Shown piece after piece: positions 1 through 6,282 of a stretch of 9,153 nucleotides of DNA. The position numbers were made by a program, and so were the translations under genes. How positions within the stretch are numbered: position 1 is the stretch's first letter; each line of letters opens with the position of its first letter. Source of the DNA: JACDAL01 sp035646635 (GTDB lineage: Bacteria; Actinomycetota; CADDZG01; WHSQ01); NCBI GenBank assembly GCA_035646635.1, contig DASRPA010000277.1:1-9153 (forward strand). Reading direction: 5' to 3'. The notes below the pieces were generated by a model, which was not told where the DNA came from, did no database searches, and worked only from the letters and a program-made list of their open reading frames with translations.

Positions 1-725
1 TCGTGAGTGAAGATCGCGGTGAGCAGAGGGCAGTCCTTCTTGACCTGCTTGGCCTGAAACCTCGTCCACAGGACCTGCGGCTCGGCCACCGCTCCAAGCA
101 GAGCACGCGCCTCGACCGTCATCATCGCCCGCCGGTCCCAGCTCCCGCGCATCGCCGCCTCGGCGCCCTTGACGAGCGAACCTCGGGCGAAGCCGAACAG
201 TGACGCCGCCTTACGCACGCCCTCGGGGTCGCTCTGCAGCACCTCCCGCACCCGCCTCTTTTTCAGTCCCGCCTCGTTGGGAGCGCCGCCCCATTTGAGG
301 CCGTTCTGGGTCAGCAGGATGACCCCTTCCGCGCCCGGGCGCACCCGGCGGAAGCCCTTGTCGTCGAGCTCCATAAGCGGCGAGATGTCCCCAGGCTCGA
401 AGCAGGTCGAGCCGCGAAAGTACTTGCGGGCGTTGACGTCGAGCTCCAAGAAGGTGGCGTTCTCCTTGTCCAGAGCGATGAGGAACAGCACGCCCGGAAC
501 CTCCCGGCAGGCGGCCACGGGCGAGAAGCCGTGAGCGATGGCCCACTCGGTGAACTCGCGCGTGATCTGATCCCAGCGGGCCGCAGGGGCCATCGAGTCG
601 AAGTCCCCCTCGCCCGAAAGCGCGGCGTCGGCGTTCTTCCACAGGCCCCAGTCCGGCAGCGTTTCGGTGAGACGGTTGAGGAGGGGCACCCACAGCGCAG
701 TGAGCTCTTCCGCGGTACGCGTCAT
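1..725 (-). CDS. Hypothetical protein with possible nucleotidyltransferase-like signature, C-terminus beyond window
   Basis: An open frame starts with ATG at 725 and runs off the left edge, giving 241 readable residues without a stop. The ATG overlaps the TGA of the upstream glycosyltransferase (ATGA), which suggests translational coupling. Third positions are strongly G/C, as in the neighbours, so it is very likely real. I do not recognise a named family. Two short motifs stand out: G-E-G-D-F-D at residues 38-43, after W-K-N-A-D-A-A-L-S, and F-L-E-L-D-V at 92-97. A GDxD loop followed by a later strand with a third Asp (D41, D43, D96) is the metal-binding layout of the minimal nucleotidyltransferase (pol-beta) fold. 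This reading is inference only. The rest is mixed helical and charged, with no signal peptide or membrane segment, so it is probably cytoplasmic. Its position at the end of a sugar operon suggests a role in surface glycan synthesis. Confidence 0.85.
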   Translation of the reverse strand, partial: MTRTAEELTALWVPLLNRLTETLPDWGLWKNADAALSGEGDFDSMAPAARWDQITREFTEWAIAHGFSPVAACREVPGVLFLIALDKENATFLELDVNARKYFRGSTCFEPGDISPLMELDDKGFRRVRPGAEGVILLTQNGLKWGGAPNEAGLKKRRVREVLQSDPEGVRKAASLFGFARGSLVKGAEAAMRGSWDRRAMMTVEARALLGAVAEPQVLWTRFQAKQVKKDCPLLTAIFTH

Positions 726-1801
726 CCCGGCAGCGCTTTAGCTTGCTCGAGCCACAGACCGGCGACGTGGTCCCAGCCGAGCTCGTCCCGCACGACGCGC
801 GCGCCCCCGGCCCCGATCGCAGGTGCCTCGTCGGAGAAAAGACGACGCAGGCCGTCGGCGAGACTGTGAACATCGGGTTGGGCGAGAATCGCTCCGTTCT
901 TTCTAGCGAGGTAGGTACCCAGGGGGTAGGGGGTCGCCAGCGTCGGAAGGCCGAGCGAGACCGCCTCGAGTGTCGAGTTCGGGCACGCATCCCAGCGCGA
1001 CGGGTAGACGAAGCCCGAGGCTTCGACCAGCAGCTCACGTTTGGCGGGCCCGTAGGCGGCGTCACCCACCGACATCCATTCAGCAAGACCTCTGTCTGCG
1101 ATCCACTGCGCCACCTTCTGTTTGCGGTCCCGCCAGTCGGGGCCGTGAAGCCTCACCTGCGGACGTTCTGACACAGACAGCGAGGAGACCGCGTCGATGA
1201 GAATGTCGAGGCCTTTGTGTTGCGGGTCGAAGCGCCCCAGCCACAAGACGTAGGAATCACGTTTTCCTCGCCACAAAGGCTCCCGGGGAACGTCGACTCC
1301 GTTCGAGACCGTGATGACCGCGCCTCGATAGCCGAGTGCGTCGAGATGCGCTTTCTCTTCGTCGAAGAAGACGTGGATGGCATGGGCGTCCATCACAAGC
1401 TCTTTCTCCCACGCCGCCCACCAGCCCTTCTTGAGCAGCTTCTTTCTGGCGACGATATGGGGGTCGTAGGCGCCGCGCGGCTCGAGCACGTAACGCACTC
1501 CCATTCGCTTTCCGACCGCAGCCGCTCGCACGTTCCGGTAGGTCCAACCCGAGTGCAGCACCAGGATGTCGTCGGGCTCGAGAATCTCTTCCAGTCCTAT
1601 GGGAACCTTGAGCGCGCGCCTGCCTGCATGACGGACGGGGAGCCACTGGACGCCGCCCTCTGCCGGAGGGTCCACACCCTCGTCGAAGGCGATGACGGCC
1701 TCGGCGCCGCAATTCACCATTCCCTGCGACCAGCGCTTCACCGCGCTGGTCATGCCGCCGTCGCCCACGAGCGCCCGCGGGTAGTAGCGCACTACTCGCA
1801 A
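722..1801 (-). CDS. GT4-family (GT-B) glycosyltransferase
   Basis: A 359-residue protein, the usual length for a GT4 enzyme that transfers a sugar from a nucleotide donor to a growing lipid-linked glycan at the inner membrane face. The acceptor-side N-terminal half has G-G-M-T-S-A-V at 15-21 and L-E-P-R-G-A-Y-D-P at 107-114. The donor half has N-G-V-D at 167-170, W-L-G-R-F-D-P-Q-H-K-G-L at 187-198, and Y-P-S-R-W-D-A-C-P-N-S-T-L-E-A at 266-280 followed by G-L-P-T-L. The classical EX7E motif is here D271-x7-E279, with Asp replacing the first Glu. The start is TTG at 1801: an in-frame TGA lies seven codons upstream, and GGAAAGG sits 7 bases before the TTG. A 59-base gap separates it from the upstream epimerase gene and its stop overlaps the next ATG. 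Donor and linkage cannot be read from the sequence; UDP-xylose or UDP-glucuronate are plausible from the neighbours. Confidence 0.93.
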   Translation of the reverse strand: MRVVRYYPRALVGDGGMTSAVKRWSQGMVNCGAEAVIAFDEGVDPPAEGGVQWLPVRHAGRRALKVPIGLEEILEPDDILVLHSGWTYRNVRAAAVGKRMGVRYVLEPRGAYDPHIVARKKLLKKGWWAAWEKELVMDAHAIHVFFDEEKAHLDALGYRGAVITVSNGVDVPREPLWRGKRDSYVLWLGRFDPQHKGLDILIDAVSSLSVSERPQVRLHGPDWRDRKQKVAQWIADRGLAEWMSVGDAAYGPAKRELLVEASGFVYPSRWDACPNSTLEAVSLGLPTLATPYPLGTYLARKNGAILAQPDVHSLADGLRRLFSDEAPAIGAGGARVVRDELGWDHVAGLWLEQAKALPG

Positions 1802-1860
1802 GGGTGGACCTTTCCGCGCTCAACAACGCTCAGCGCTGCAGACGTAGAAAAGATCGACAT

Positions 1861-2811
1861 CTAGCGCCCGGAGTCGGCGCCGAAGTGCTCGGCGAACCAC
1901 GCCACTGTCTGCTCGAGACCCTGCTTAACGGTGGTCTGCGGCTTGTAGCCGAGCAGCTCGGCGGAGCGGCTGAGATCCGCATGGGTCAGTCGCACGTCGC
2001 CGGGACGAGGGTCGGTGAAAATCGGGTCGGGACGAGTCCCGGTCAGCTCTGCAACTATGGCGAGGATCTCGTTGACCGAGGTGGGATCCTGCCCTCCTCC
2101 GATGTTGAAGGCCTCGCCGAATGCAGCCTCGGGAGCGCGTGCTGCCGCGATGTTGCCCTCTACTGCATCGTCGATGTAGGTGAAATCGCGCGCCTGCTCA
2201 CCGTCGGAATGGATGATCGGACGGTCCCCTTTCATGCAGGCAAGCACAAAACGAGGCACCAGCGTTGCGTACTCGCTCGAAGGGTCCTGTCGCGGCCCGA
2301 AGACGTTGAAGTAGCGCAGTGAGATCGCGGGGACCGAGTAGGCACTCCACCACGTCTTGCAATAGACCTCGCCGACCAGCTTCGATGCCGCGTAGGGAGA
2401 GCGCGGCTCGGGCGTCATGCCCTCGTGCAGCGGAAACTCGGTCTGATCGCCGTAGACCGATGAGGAAGACGCGCTGACGACGCGGGCGCCATTGTCGCGC
2501 GCCGCCAAGAGCACGTTGAGGGTCCCACGCACGTTGACGTCGGAGGTCAGGCCGGGCAGCTGCATCGAGCGCGGCACCGACCTCATCGCACCCTGGTGAA
2601 AGATGACATCACAGCCCTTGGCTGCTCCCGCAACTGCAGCTTCGTCCCTGAGGTCTGCCTCCACCAGGTCGAGCTCGGGGCAGTCCGACAGGTTGTCGAC
2701 GGAGCCTTCGGAGAGATCGTCGAGCCCCACGACTTGGTCGCCCTCGGCAATCAAGCGCGCGCCGAGGCGCGACCCGATGAAACCGGCCGCCCCTGTGACT
2801 AGACACCTCAT
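1861..2811 (-). CDS. NAD-dependent UDP-sugar 4-epimerase (extended SDR, GalE/WbpP type)
   Basis: A 316-residue extended short-chain dehydrogenase that probably inverts C4 of a UDP-sugar through a 4-keto intermediate with bound NAD. G-A-A-G-F-I-G at 7-13 is the Rossmann loop. The serine run before V-Y-G-D (115-122) and Y140-x3-K144 are the catalytic Ser/Tyr/Lys. R-Y-F-N-V-F-G-P-R at 166-174 and D-G-E-Q-A-R-D-F-T-Y-I-D-D at 203-215 are the sugar-nucleotide region. H-Q-G-A-M-R-S-V-P-R-S at 72-82 resembles WbpP/TviC-like GlcNAc/GlcA epimerases more than classical GalE. The frame stays open to 3057, but the stretch before ATG 2811 overlaps the previous gene, is Arg/Pro/Ser-rich and precedes the Rossmann start, so I reject it. 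AAGGTG lies 5 bases before ATG 2811. Following a UDP-xylose synthase, it could also be a UDP-xylose 4-epimerase giving UDP-L-arabinose; the substrate is undecided. Confidence 0.92.
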   Translation of the reverse strand: MRCLVTGAAGFIGSRLGARLIAEGDQVVGLDDLSEGSVDNLSDCPELDLVEADLRDEAAVAGAAKGCDVIFHQGAMRSVPRSMQLPGLTSDVNVRGTLNVLLAARDNGARVVSASSSSVYGDQTEFPLHEGMTPEPRSPYAASKLVGEVYCKTWWSAYSVPAISLRYFNVFGPRQDPSSEYATLVPRFVLACMKGDRPIIHSDGEQARDFTYIDDAVEGNIAAARAPEAAFGEAFNIGGGQDPTSVNEILAIVAELTGTRPDPIFTDPRPGDVRLTHADLSRSAELLGYKPQTTVKQGLEQTVAWFAEHFGADSGR

Positions 2812-2823
2812 GTGCTCACCTTG

Positions 2824-2843
2824 TCCTTTGAGTTCCTTTGAGT
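2824..2843. repeat. Perfect 10-base tandem duplication in epimerase leader
   Basis: TCCTTTGAGT occurs twice back to back on the plus strand. On the coding (minus) strand this gives two copies of ACTCAAAGGA, so an AAAGGA Shine-Dalgarno-like core appears twice in the 70-base gap before the epimerase ATG at 2811. The nearer core ends about 12 bases from the ATG, and a third purine-rich stretch, AAGGTG, is closer. This is a direct sequence observation; a role in translation is inference. Confidence 0.85.
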
Positions 2844-2881
2844 CCTCTGGATGTACCGGCGGCGATTCTTGTTCAAGTGCA

Positions 2882-3814
2882 TCACCACGAGCTGCGCGCC
2901 CATTCGATGGTTCGCCTGAGCCCCTCCTCGAGGGTGACCTGTGGCTCCCAGCCCATAGTGGAGCGAGCAAGGGAGATGTCGGGACAGCGAACCTCGGGGT
3001 CGTCCACCGGTCTGTCGGTGAACACAACCTCGGAGTCACTGCCCGCCAACGATGCAATCATCTCTGCGAGCTGACGAACGGTGATCTCACGCGGGTTGCC
3101 GAGATTCATCGGTCCGGGAATATCGGCATGAATGAAACGCCAGATTCCTTCGACGAGGTCGTCGACGTAGCACAGCGACCGAGTTTGCTCGCCGTCGCCG
3201 TGCACGGTCAGCTTCTCGCCCGCAAGCGCCTGCTGGATAAAGGTGGGAACCGCGCGTCCATCGCCCTTGCGCAAGCGCGGGCCAAAGGTATTGAAGATGC
3301 GGATGATCCTCACCGGCATGCTGTGGGTGCGGTGATACGCCATCACCATCGCTTCCGCGAAGCGCTTGGCTTCGTCGTAGACGCCACGCGGCCCGACCGG
3401 ATTGACGTTCCCCCAATAGCTCTCTGGCTGGGGATGGACTTTGGGATCGCCGTAGACCTCAGAGGTAGAAGCCATGAAGAACCCGGCCGACTTCGCCTTG
3501 GCGAGACCCAGTGCGTGCAGCGAGCCGAGCGCGCCTACCTTCAGGGTGTGTATCGGATGGTCGAGATAGTCGCGCGGAGAAGCCGGGGAAGCGAAGTGCA
3601 ACACCCAGTCCACATCGCCCTCCACGAACATATAGTTCGTCACGTCGTAGCGTTCGAACCGGAATCTCTCGTGCGAGATGATGCGGCCCAGGTTGCCGGC
3701 ATCACCGGTCAGGAAGGAGTCAAAGCAGACTACCTCCCAACCCTCCTCCAACAACCGCTCGCAGAGATGCGAACCGACGAAGCCCGCGCCTCCAGTGACT
3801 ACTGCTCGTGACAA
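2882..3814 (-). CDS. uxs: UDP-glucuronate decarboxylase (UDP-xylose synthase)
   Basis: A 310-residue extended SDR that oxidises UDP-glucuronate at C4, decarboxylates it and re-reduces it to UDP-xylose using bound NAD. G8-x2-G11-x2-G14 is the Rossmann loop. H-F-A-S-P-A-S-P-R-D-Y at 73-83 followed by H-P-I-H-T-L-K (86-92), and T-S-E-V-Y-G-D-P at 117-124 followed by H-P-Q-P-E-S-Y-W-G-N-V-N-P, are hallmarks that separate UXS from dTDP-glucose dehydratases. S118 and E119 match the S-E pair of the ArnA decarboxylase, Y146-x3-K150 is the catalytic pair, and R276 in V-R-C-P-D-I sits where UXS/ArnA keep an essential Arg. The usual Cys before Y-D-E is Val145. The start is TTG at 3814, 11 bases after the ugd stop, with only a weak Shine-Dalgarno, so coupling to ugd is likely. 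ugd directly upstream supplies its substrate, which supports the call. Such genes are often annotated as generic GDP-mannose 4,6-dehydratase or NAD epimerase. Confidence 0.93.
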   Translation of the reverse strand: MSRAVVTGGAGFVGSHLCERLLEEGWEVVCFDSFLTGDAGNLGRIISHERFRFERYDVTNYMFVEGDVDWVLHFASPASPRDYLDHPIHTLKVGALGSLHALGLAKAKSAGFFMASTSEVYGDPKVHPQPESYWGNVNPVGPRGVYDEAKRFAEAMVMAYHRTHSMPVRIIRIFNTFGPRLRKGDGRAVPTFIQQALAGEKLTVHGDGEQTRSLCYVDDLVEGIWRFIHADIPGPMNLGNPREITVRQLAEMIASLAGSDSEVVFTDRPVDDPEVRCPDISLARSTMGWEPQVTLEEGLRRTIEWARSSW

Positions 3815-3825
3815 CTTAGCGCTTT

Positions 3826-5139
3826 CTAGACGACGTGAGGACGGCCGGTGGGATAGTAGCTAAACCCGGCGTTCCTCATCTCTTGGGGGTCGAAGAGGTT
3901 GCGGCCGTCGATGACGACCGGATAGGCCATCAGCGAGTGCAGCTTCTCGAGGTCGAGTGTTTTGAACTCGTCCCACTCGGTGCACAGCACCATGCAGTGG
4001 GCGTCGTTGAGCGCGTCGTACATGTCATGGCAAACCTCGAGCTCGGGAAGCTCGGCCTTTGCGTTCGAACCGCCTTGCGGGTCGTATCCGACCACGTGCG
4101 CGCCCTCGCGCAGCAGCAGACGGGCGAGCGCCAGGGCGGGAGCGGAGCGAACATCGTCCGTGCCGGGCTTGAACGCCAGACCCAGCAGCGCGATCTTCTT
4201 GCCTTCGACATTCCACAGCGCCTCGATGACCTTGTCGACGGCCGACTCGACCGCCTGGTCGTTGATCCTTGCGACCTCCCGCAGCAGGGGAAACTCGGCA
4301 CCGACGCGCGCCGCGAGGCGTTCGAAGGCCTGAATGTCCTTGGGGAAGCAGTAACCGCCGTAGCCGAGCCCCGCATTGAGGAAGGGGCGGCCGATGCGCT
4401 CGTCGGCGCCCATTACCTCTGCAACCGCCACGACGTCCCCGCCCGAGCGCTCACACAGCCGAGAAAGAGCGTTGGCATACGAGATCTTGAGCGCTAAGAA
4501 GGCGTTACATGCATGCTTGGCTAGCTCGGCGGTTGCGATGTCCGTCTCGATGATCCTGGTGCCCCCGTCGATGAGGGGGCCATAAAGCTCACGCATCCTG
4601 GCGAAAGCCTTGGGCGACTCCGCACCCACCAGAATGCGGTCCGGGTTCAGGGAATCCTCGACCGCAGTTCCCTCTTTCAGGAACTCGGGGTTGGAGACGA
4701 CCTCGGCGGAGCCGGCGAAGTCGGCGCGCTCACGCGCCAGTGTCCTCTTCACTCGCTGCGCGGTGCCGGCCGGCACTGTCGACTTTTCGACCACGACGAC
4801 ATCGGGCCGACCATGGCGGGCGACATCACGAGACACCTGTTCGACCGCAATGAGGTTCGCTTCGCCCGAAGCTCTCGGGGGCGTGCCGACGCAGATGAAG
4901 ACTACGTCCGCGCCCGAGATGGCCTCGGCGGAGTCGGTAGTGAACGACAGCTTGCCCGACTCCATCGTTTCGTCCAAGAGTTCTTGCAACCCGGGCTCGT
5001 AGAACCAGGGAACGCGACGCCGCAACATCGCGATCTTTTCCTCATCGAGATCGTTGCCGACGACATCGTGACCGAGCTTCGCCATCGTCCCGCATGTGAC
5101 CAGACCGACGTGCCCGGCGCCTATGACACCTACCTTCAA
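3826..5139 (-). CDS. ugd: UDP-glucose 6-dehydrogenase
   Basis: A 437-residue cytoplasmic enzyme that oxidises UDP-glucose twice with NAD to UDP-glucuronate. The N-terminal NAD domain has G7-A-G9-H-V-G12, V-G-T-P at 84-87 and E-K-S-T-V-P-A-G-T at 118-126. The middle has N-P-E-F-L-K-E-G-T-A at 150-159, D-S-L-N-P-D-R-I at 162-169 and the helix with K208-H-A-C-N212. The catalytic thiol is C264 in G-G-Y-C-F-P-K-D (261-268). The UDP-binding C-terminal domain has F-K-P-G-T-D-D-V-R at 323-331 and D-G-R-N at 411-414. All key residues are present and the length is typical. The start is TTG at 5139, with GGAGG 9 bases upstream, and the protein begins directly with the Rossmann strand. It stands immediately before the UDP-glucuronate decarboxylase gene. 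The G-Y-C-F-P-K-D signature is also shared with other nucleotide-sugar dehydrogenases, but context favours Ugd. Confidence 0.96.
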   Translation of the reverse strand: MKVGVIGAGHVGLVTCGTMAKLGHDVVGNDLDEEKIAMLRRRVPWFYEPGLQELLDETMESGKLSFTTDSAEAISGADVVFICVGTPPRASGEANLIAVEQVSRDVARHGRPDVVVVEKSTVPAGTAQRVKRTLARERADFAGSAEVVSNPEFLKEGTAVEDSLNPDRILVGAESPKAFARMRELYGPLIDGGTRIIETDIATAELAKHACNAFLALKISYANALSRLCERSGGDVVAVAEVMGADERIGRPFLNAGLGYGGYCFPKDIQAFERLAARVGAEFPLLREVARINDQAVESAVDKVIEALWNVEGKKIALLGLAFKPGTDDVRSAPALALARLLLREGAHVVGYDPQGGSNAKAELPELEVCHDMYDALNDAHCMVLCTEWDEFKTLDLEKLHSLMAYPVVIDGRNLFDPQEMRNAGFSYYPTGRPHVV

Positions 5140-5192
5140 GATTTCGTCCTCCAGATCTAGGGCGAACCTGCATAGAGGGCCGCCGTACCGTG

Positions 5193-6224
5193 CTACTTAG
5201 AAGCTGCGGCCTCTGAGGGCCGTGTTGCCAACTGCGCGGAGATCCACTCGTAGGTCGCCTTGAGGCCGTCCTCGAGAGTGGTCTGCGGCTCCCAACCGAG
5301 AACCTCACGCAGCCGGGTGTTGTCGCTGTTGCGGCCGCGCACTCCTTGCGGCTTGCTGACGTCGTTACGCTTCTGAATCTGCTTGCCGGCGATCTTGGCG
5401 ACGAGGTCGACCAGGTCGTTGATCCCGATGAGCACGTCGGTGCCGAGGTTGAGCGGTGCAGCGCTGTCGGAGTGCATGATCCGGTAGATGCCCTCGACGC
5501 AGTCGTCCACGTAGGTGAACGAGCGCGTCTGGAGGCCGTCGCCCCAGACCTCGATCTCGCCGCCGTCTTCAACCAACGCCACCTTGCGGCTGATCGCGGC
5601 AGGCGCCTTCTCACGGCCCCCGTCATACGTCCCCAGGGGACCGTAGATGTTGTGGAAGCGAGCGACGCGGGTCGGGAGCCTGCCCTCTTCGTCGTAGTAC
5701 TGGCACAACTTCTCGGCGTAGAGCTTCTCCCAGCCGTATCCCTCTTCGGGATCGGCAGGATAGGCATCCTCTTCCTTGAGCCCGCCGATGTCGGGCGTGT
5801 TCTGGCGGTAGAGAGGATAGATGCAGGCGGACGACGAGTAGAAGTAGCGGCTCGCTCCGTTCTGGTGAGCGGCGTCGAGCATGTGGGCGTTGATGAGGAT
5901 GTTGTTGCGCGCGACATCGGCATGGTTGCCGGTGATGTATCCGATGCCGCCCATGTCGGCGGCGAGTTGATAAACCTCGGTAACGTCCTTGGTGGCCTCG
6001 AGGCAGTTCTCCCAACGCCTCAGGTCGAGGACCTTGAAGTCATCGGCAGACGTCGCCTCGTACTCGGGCTCCTTGATGTCGACGCCGCGCACCCAGTAGC
6101 CGCGCTCCTTGAGGTAGGCGATCATATGGTGACCGATGAAACCGCCACCCCCGGCTACAAGCGCCGTCTTCTTGCCGGCTGTGTTCTCGCCCATTCCGTT
6201 CTCGCCCATTCCGTTCTCACCCAT
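5193..6224 (-). CDS. gme: GDP-mannose 3,5-epimerase (plant-type GME)
   Basis: A 343-residue extended SDR that converts GDP-D-mannose to GDP-L-galactose, and often GDP-L-gulose, by epimerising C5 and C3. G25-x2-G28-x2-G31 is the NAD loop. L-A-A-D-M-G-G-I-G-Y-I at 87-97, S-S-A-C-I-Y-P at 131-137, R-F-H-N-I-Y-G-P at 189-196, G-G-R-E-K-A-P-A-A at 202-210, G-D-G-L-Q-T-R-S-F-T at 228-237 and G-V-R-G-R-N-S-D-N at 294-302 are diagnostic of GME. S132, C134, Y163, K167 and K206 match Arabidopsis Ser143, Cys145, Tyr174, Lys178 and Lys217 at a constant offset of 11. The first 14 residues are a low-complexity M-G-E-N-G repeat encoded by a 15-base tandem repeat. ATG 6224 has GGAAGGAGAG upstream; ATG 6209 and 6194 are in-frame alternatives. 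It probably supplies an L-sugar for the glycan of this operon. BlmG-type L-gulose enzymes are the main alternative. Confidence 0.95.
   Translation of the reverse strand: MGENGMGENGMGENTAGKKTALVAGGGGFIGHHMIAYLKERGYWVRGVDIKEPEYEATSADDFKVLDLRRWENCLEATKDVTEVYQLAADMGGIGYITGNHADVARNNILINAHMLDAAHQNGASRYFYSSSACIYPLYRQNTPDIGGLKEEDAYPADPEEGYGWEKLYAEKLCQYYDEEGRLPTRVARFHNIYGPLGTYDGGREKAPAAISRKVALVEDGGEIEVWGDGLQTRSFTYVDDCVEGIYRIMHSDSAAPLNLGTDVLIGINDLVDLVAKIAGKQIQKRNDVSKPQGVRGRNSDNTRLREVLGWEPQTTLEDGLKATYEWISAQLATRPSEAAASK
6180..6224 (-). repeat. Three tandem 15-base units, each beginning with an in-frame ATG
   Basis: On the coding strand the units are ATGGGTGAGAACGGA, ATGGGCGAGAACGGA and ATGGGCGAGAACACA. 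The first two differ by one base and the third diverges in its last codon. They encode M-G-E-N-G, M-G-E-N-G and M-G-E-N-T at the very start of gme. Fifteen is a multiple of three, so copy-number change keeps the frame and changes only the N-terminal length and the number of potential start codons. The repeats precede the conserved domain, which begins near residue 20. Confidence 0.95.
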
Positions 6225-6242
6225 GGAGAACTCTCCTTCCGA
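6225..6242 (-). promoter_or_regulatory. gme ribosome-binding site with possible sequestering stem
   Basis: On the minus strand GGAAGGAGAG lies about 7 bases before ATG 6224, a strong Shine-Dalgarno match. Its GGAG can pair with CTCC just before the ATG (stem GGAG, loop AGTT, stem CTCC), so a four-pair GC-rich stem could cover the site. The stem is short and its effect is speculative. Confidence 0.5.
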
Positions 6243-6282
6243 GGTCGGTTCATTTTCGTATCGGCAGATGCTCGGGTCGACT

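Noticed and set aside
211..1086. 291-codon minus-strand open frame
   Set aside because: It crosses two real genes in another frame and is Arg/Gly/Pro-rich, typical of a shifted reading of GC-rich coding sequence.
2812..3057. N-terminal extension of the epimerase to 3057
   Set aside because: The extension overlaps the end of uxs out of frame, is unlike SDR sequence, and the conserved Rossmann strand begins directly at ATG 2811.
2603..3811. 402-codon plus-strand open frame
   Set aside because: It lies wholly antisense to uxs and the epimerase gene, which carry clear motifs. Its translation is low-complexity and lacks domains; long antisense frames are expected in GC-rich genes.
1861..6224. 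Similar short nucleotide stretches near the 3' ends of the three SDR genes
   Set aside because: They encode the same family motif (L-G-W-E-P-Q-x-T-L-x-x-G-L) in gme, uxs and the epimerase gene, so shared ancestry explains them; there is no need for a separate repeat element.
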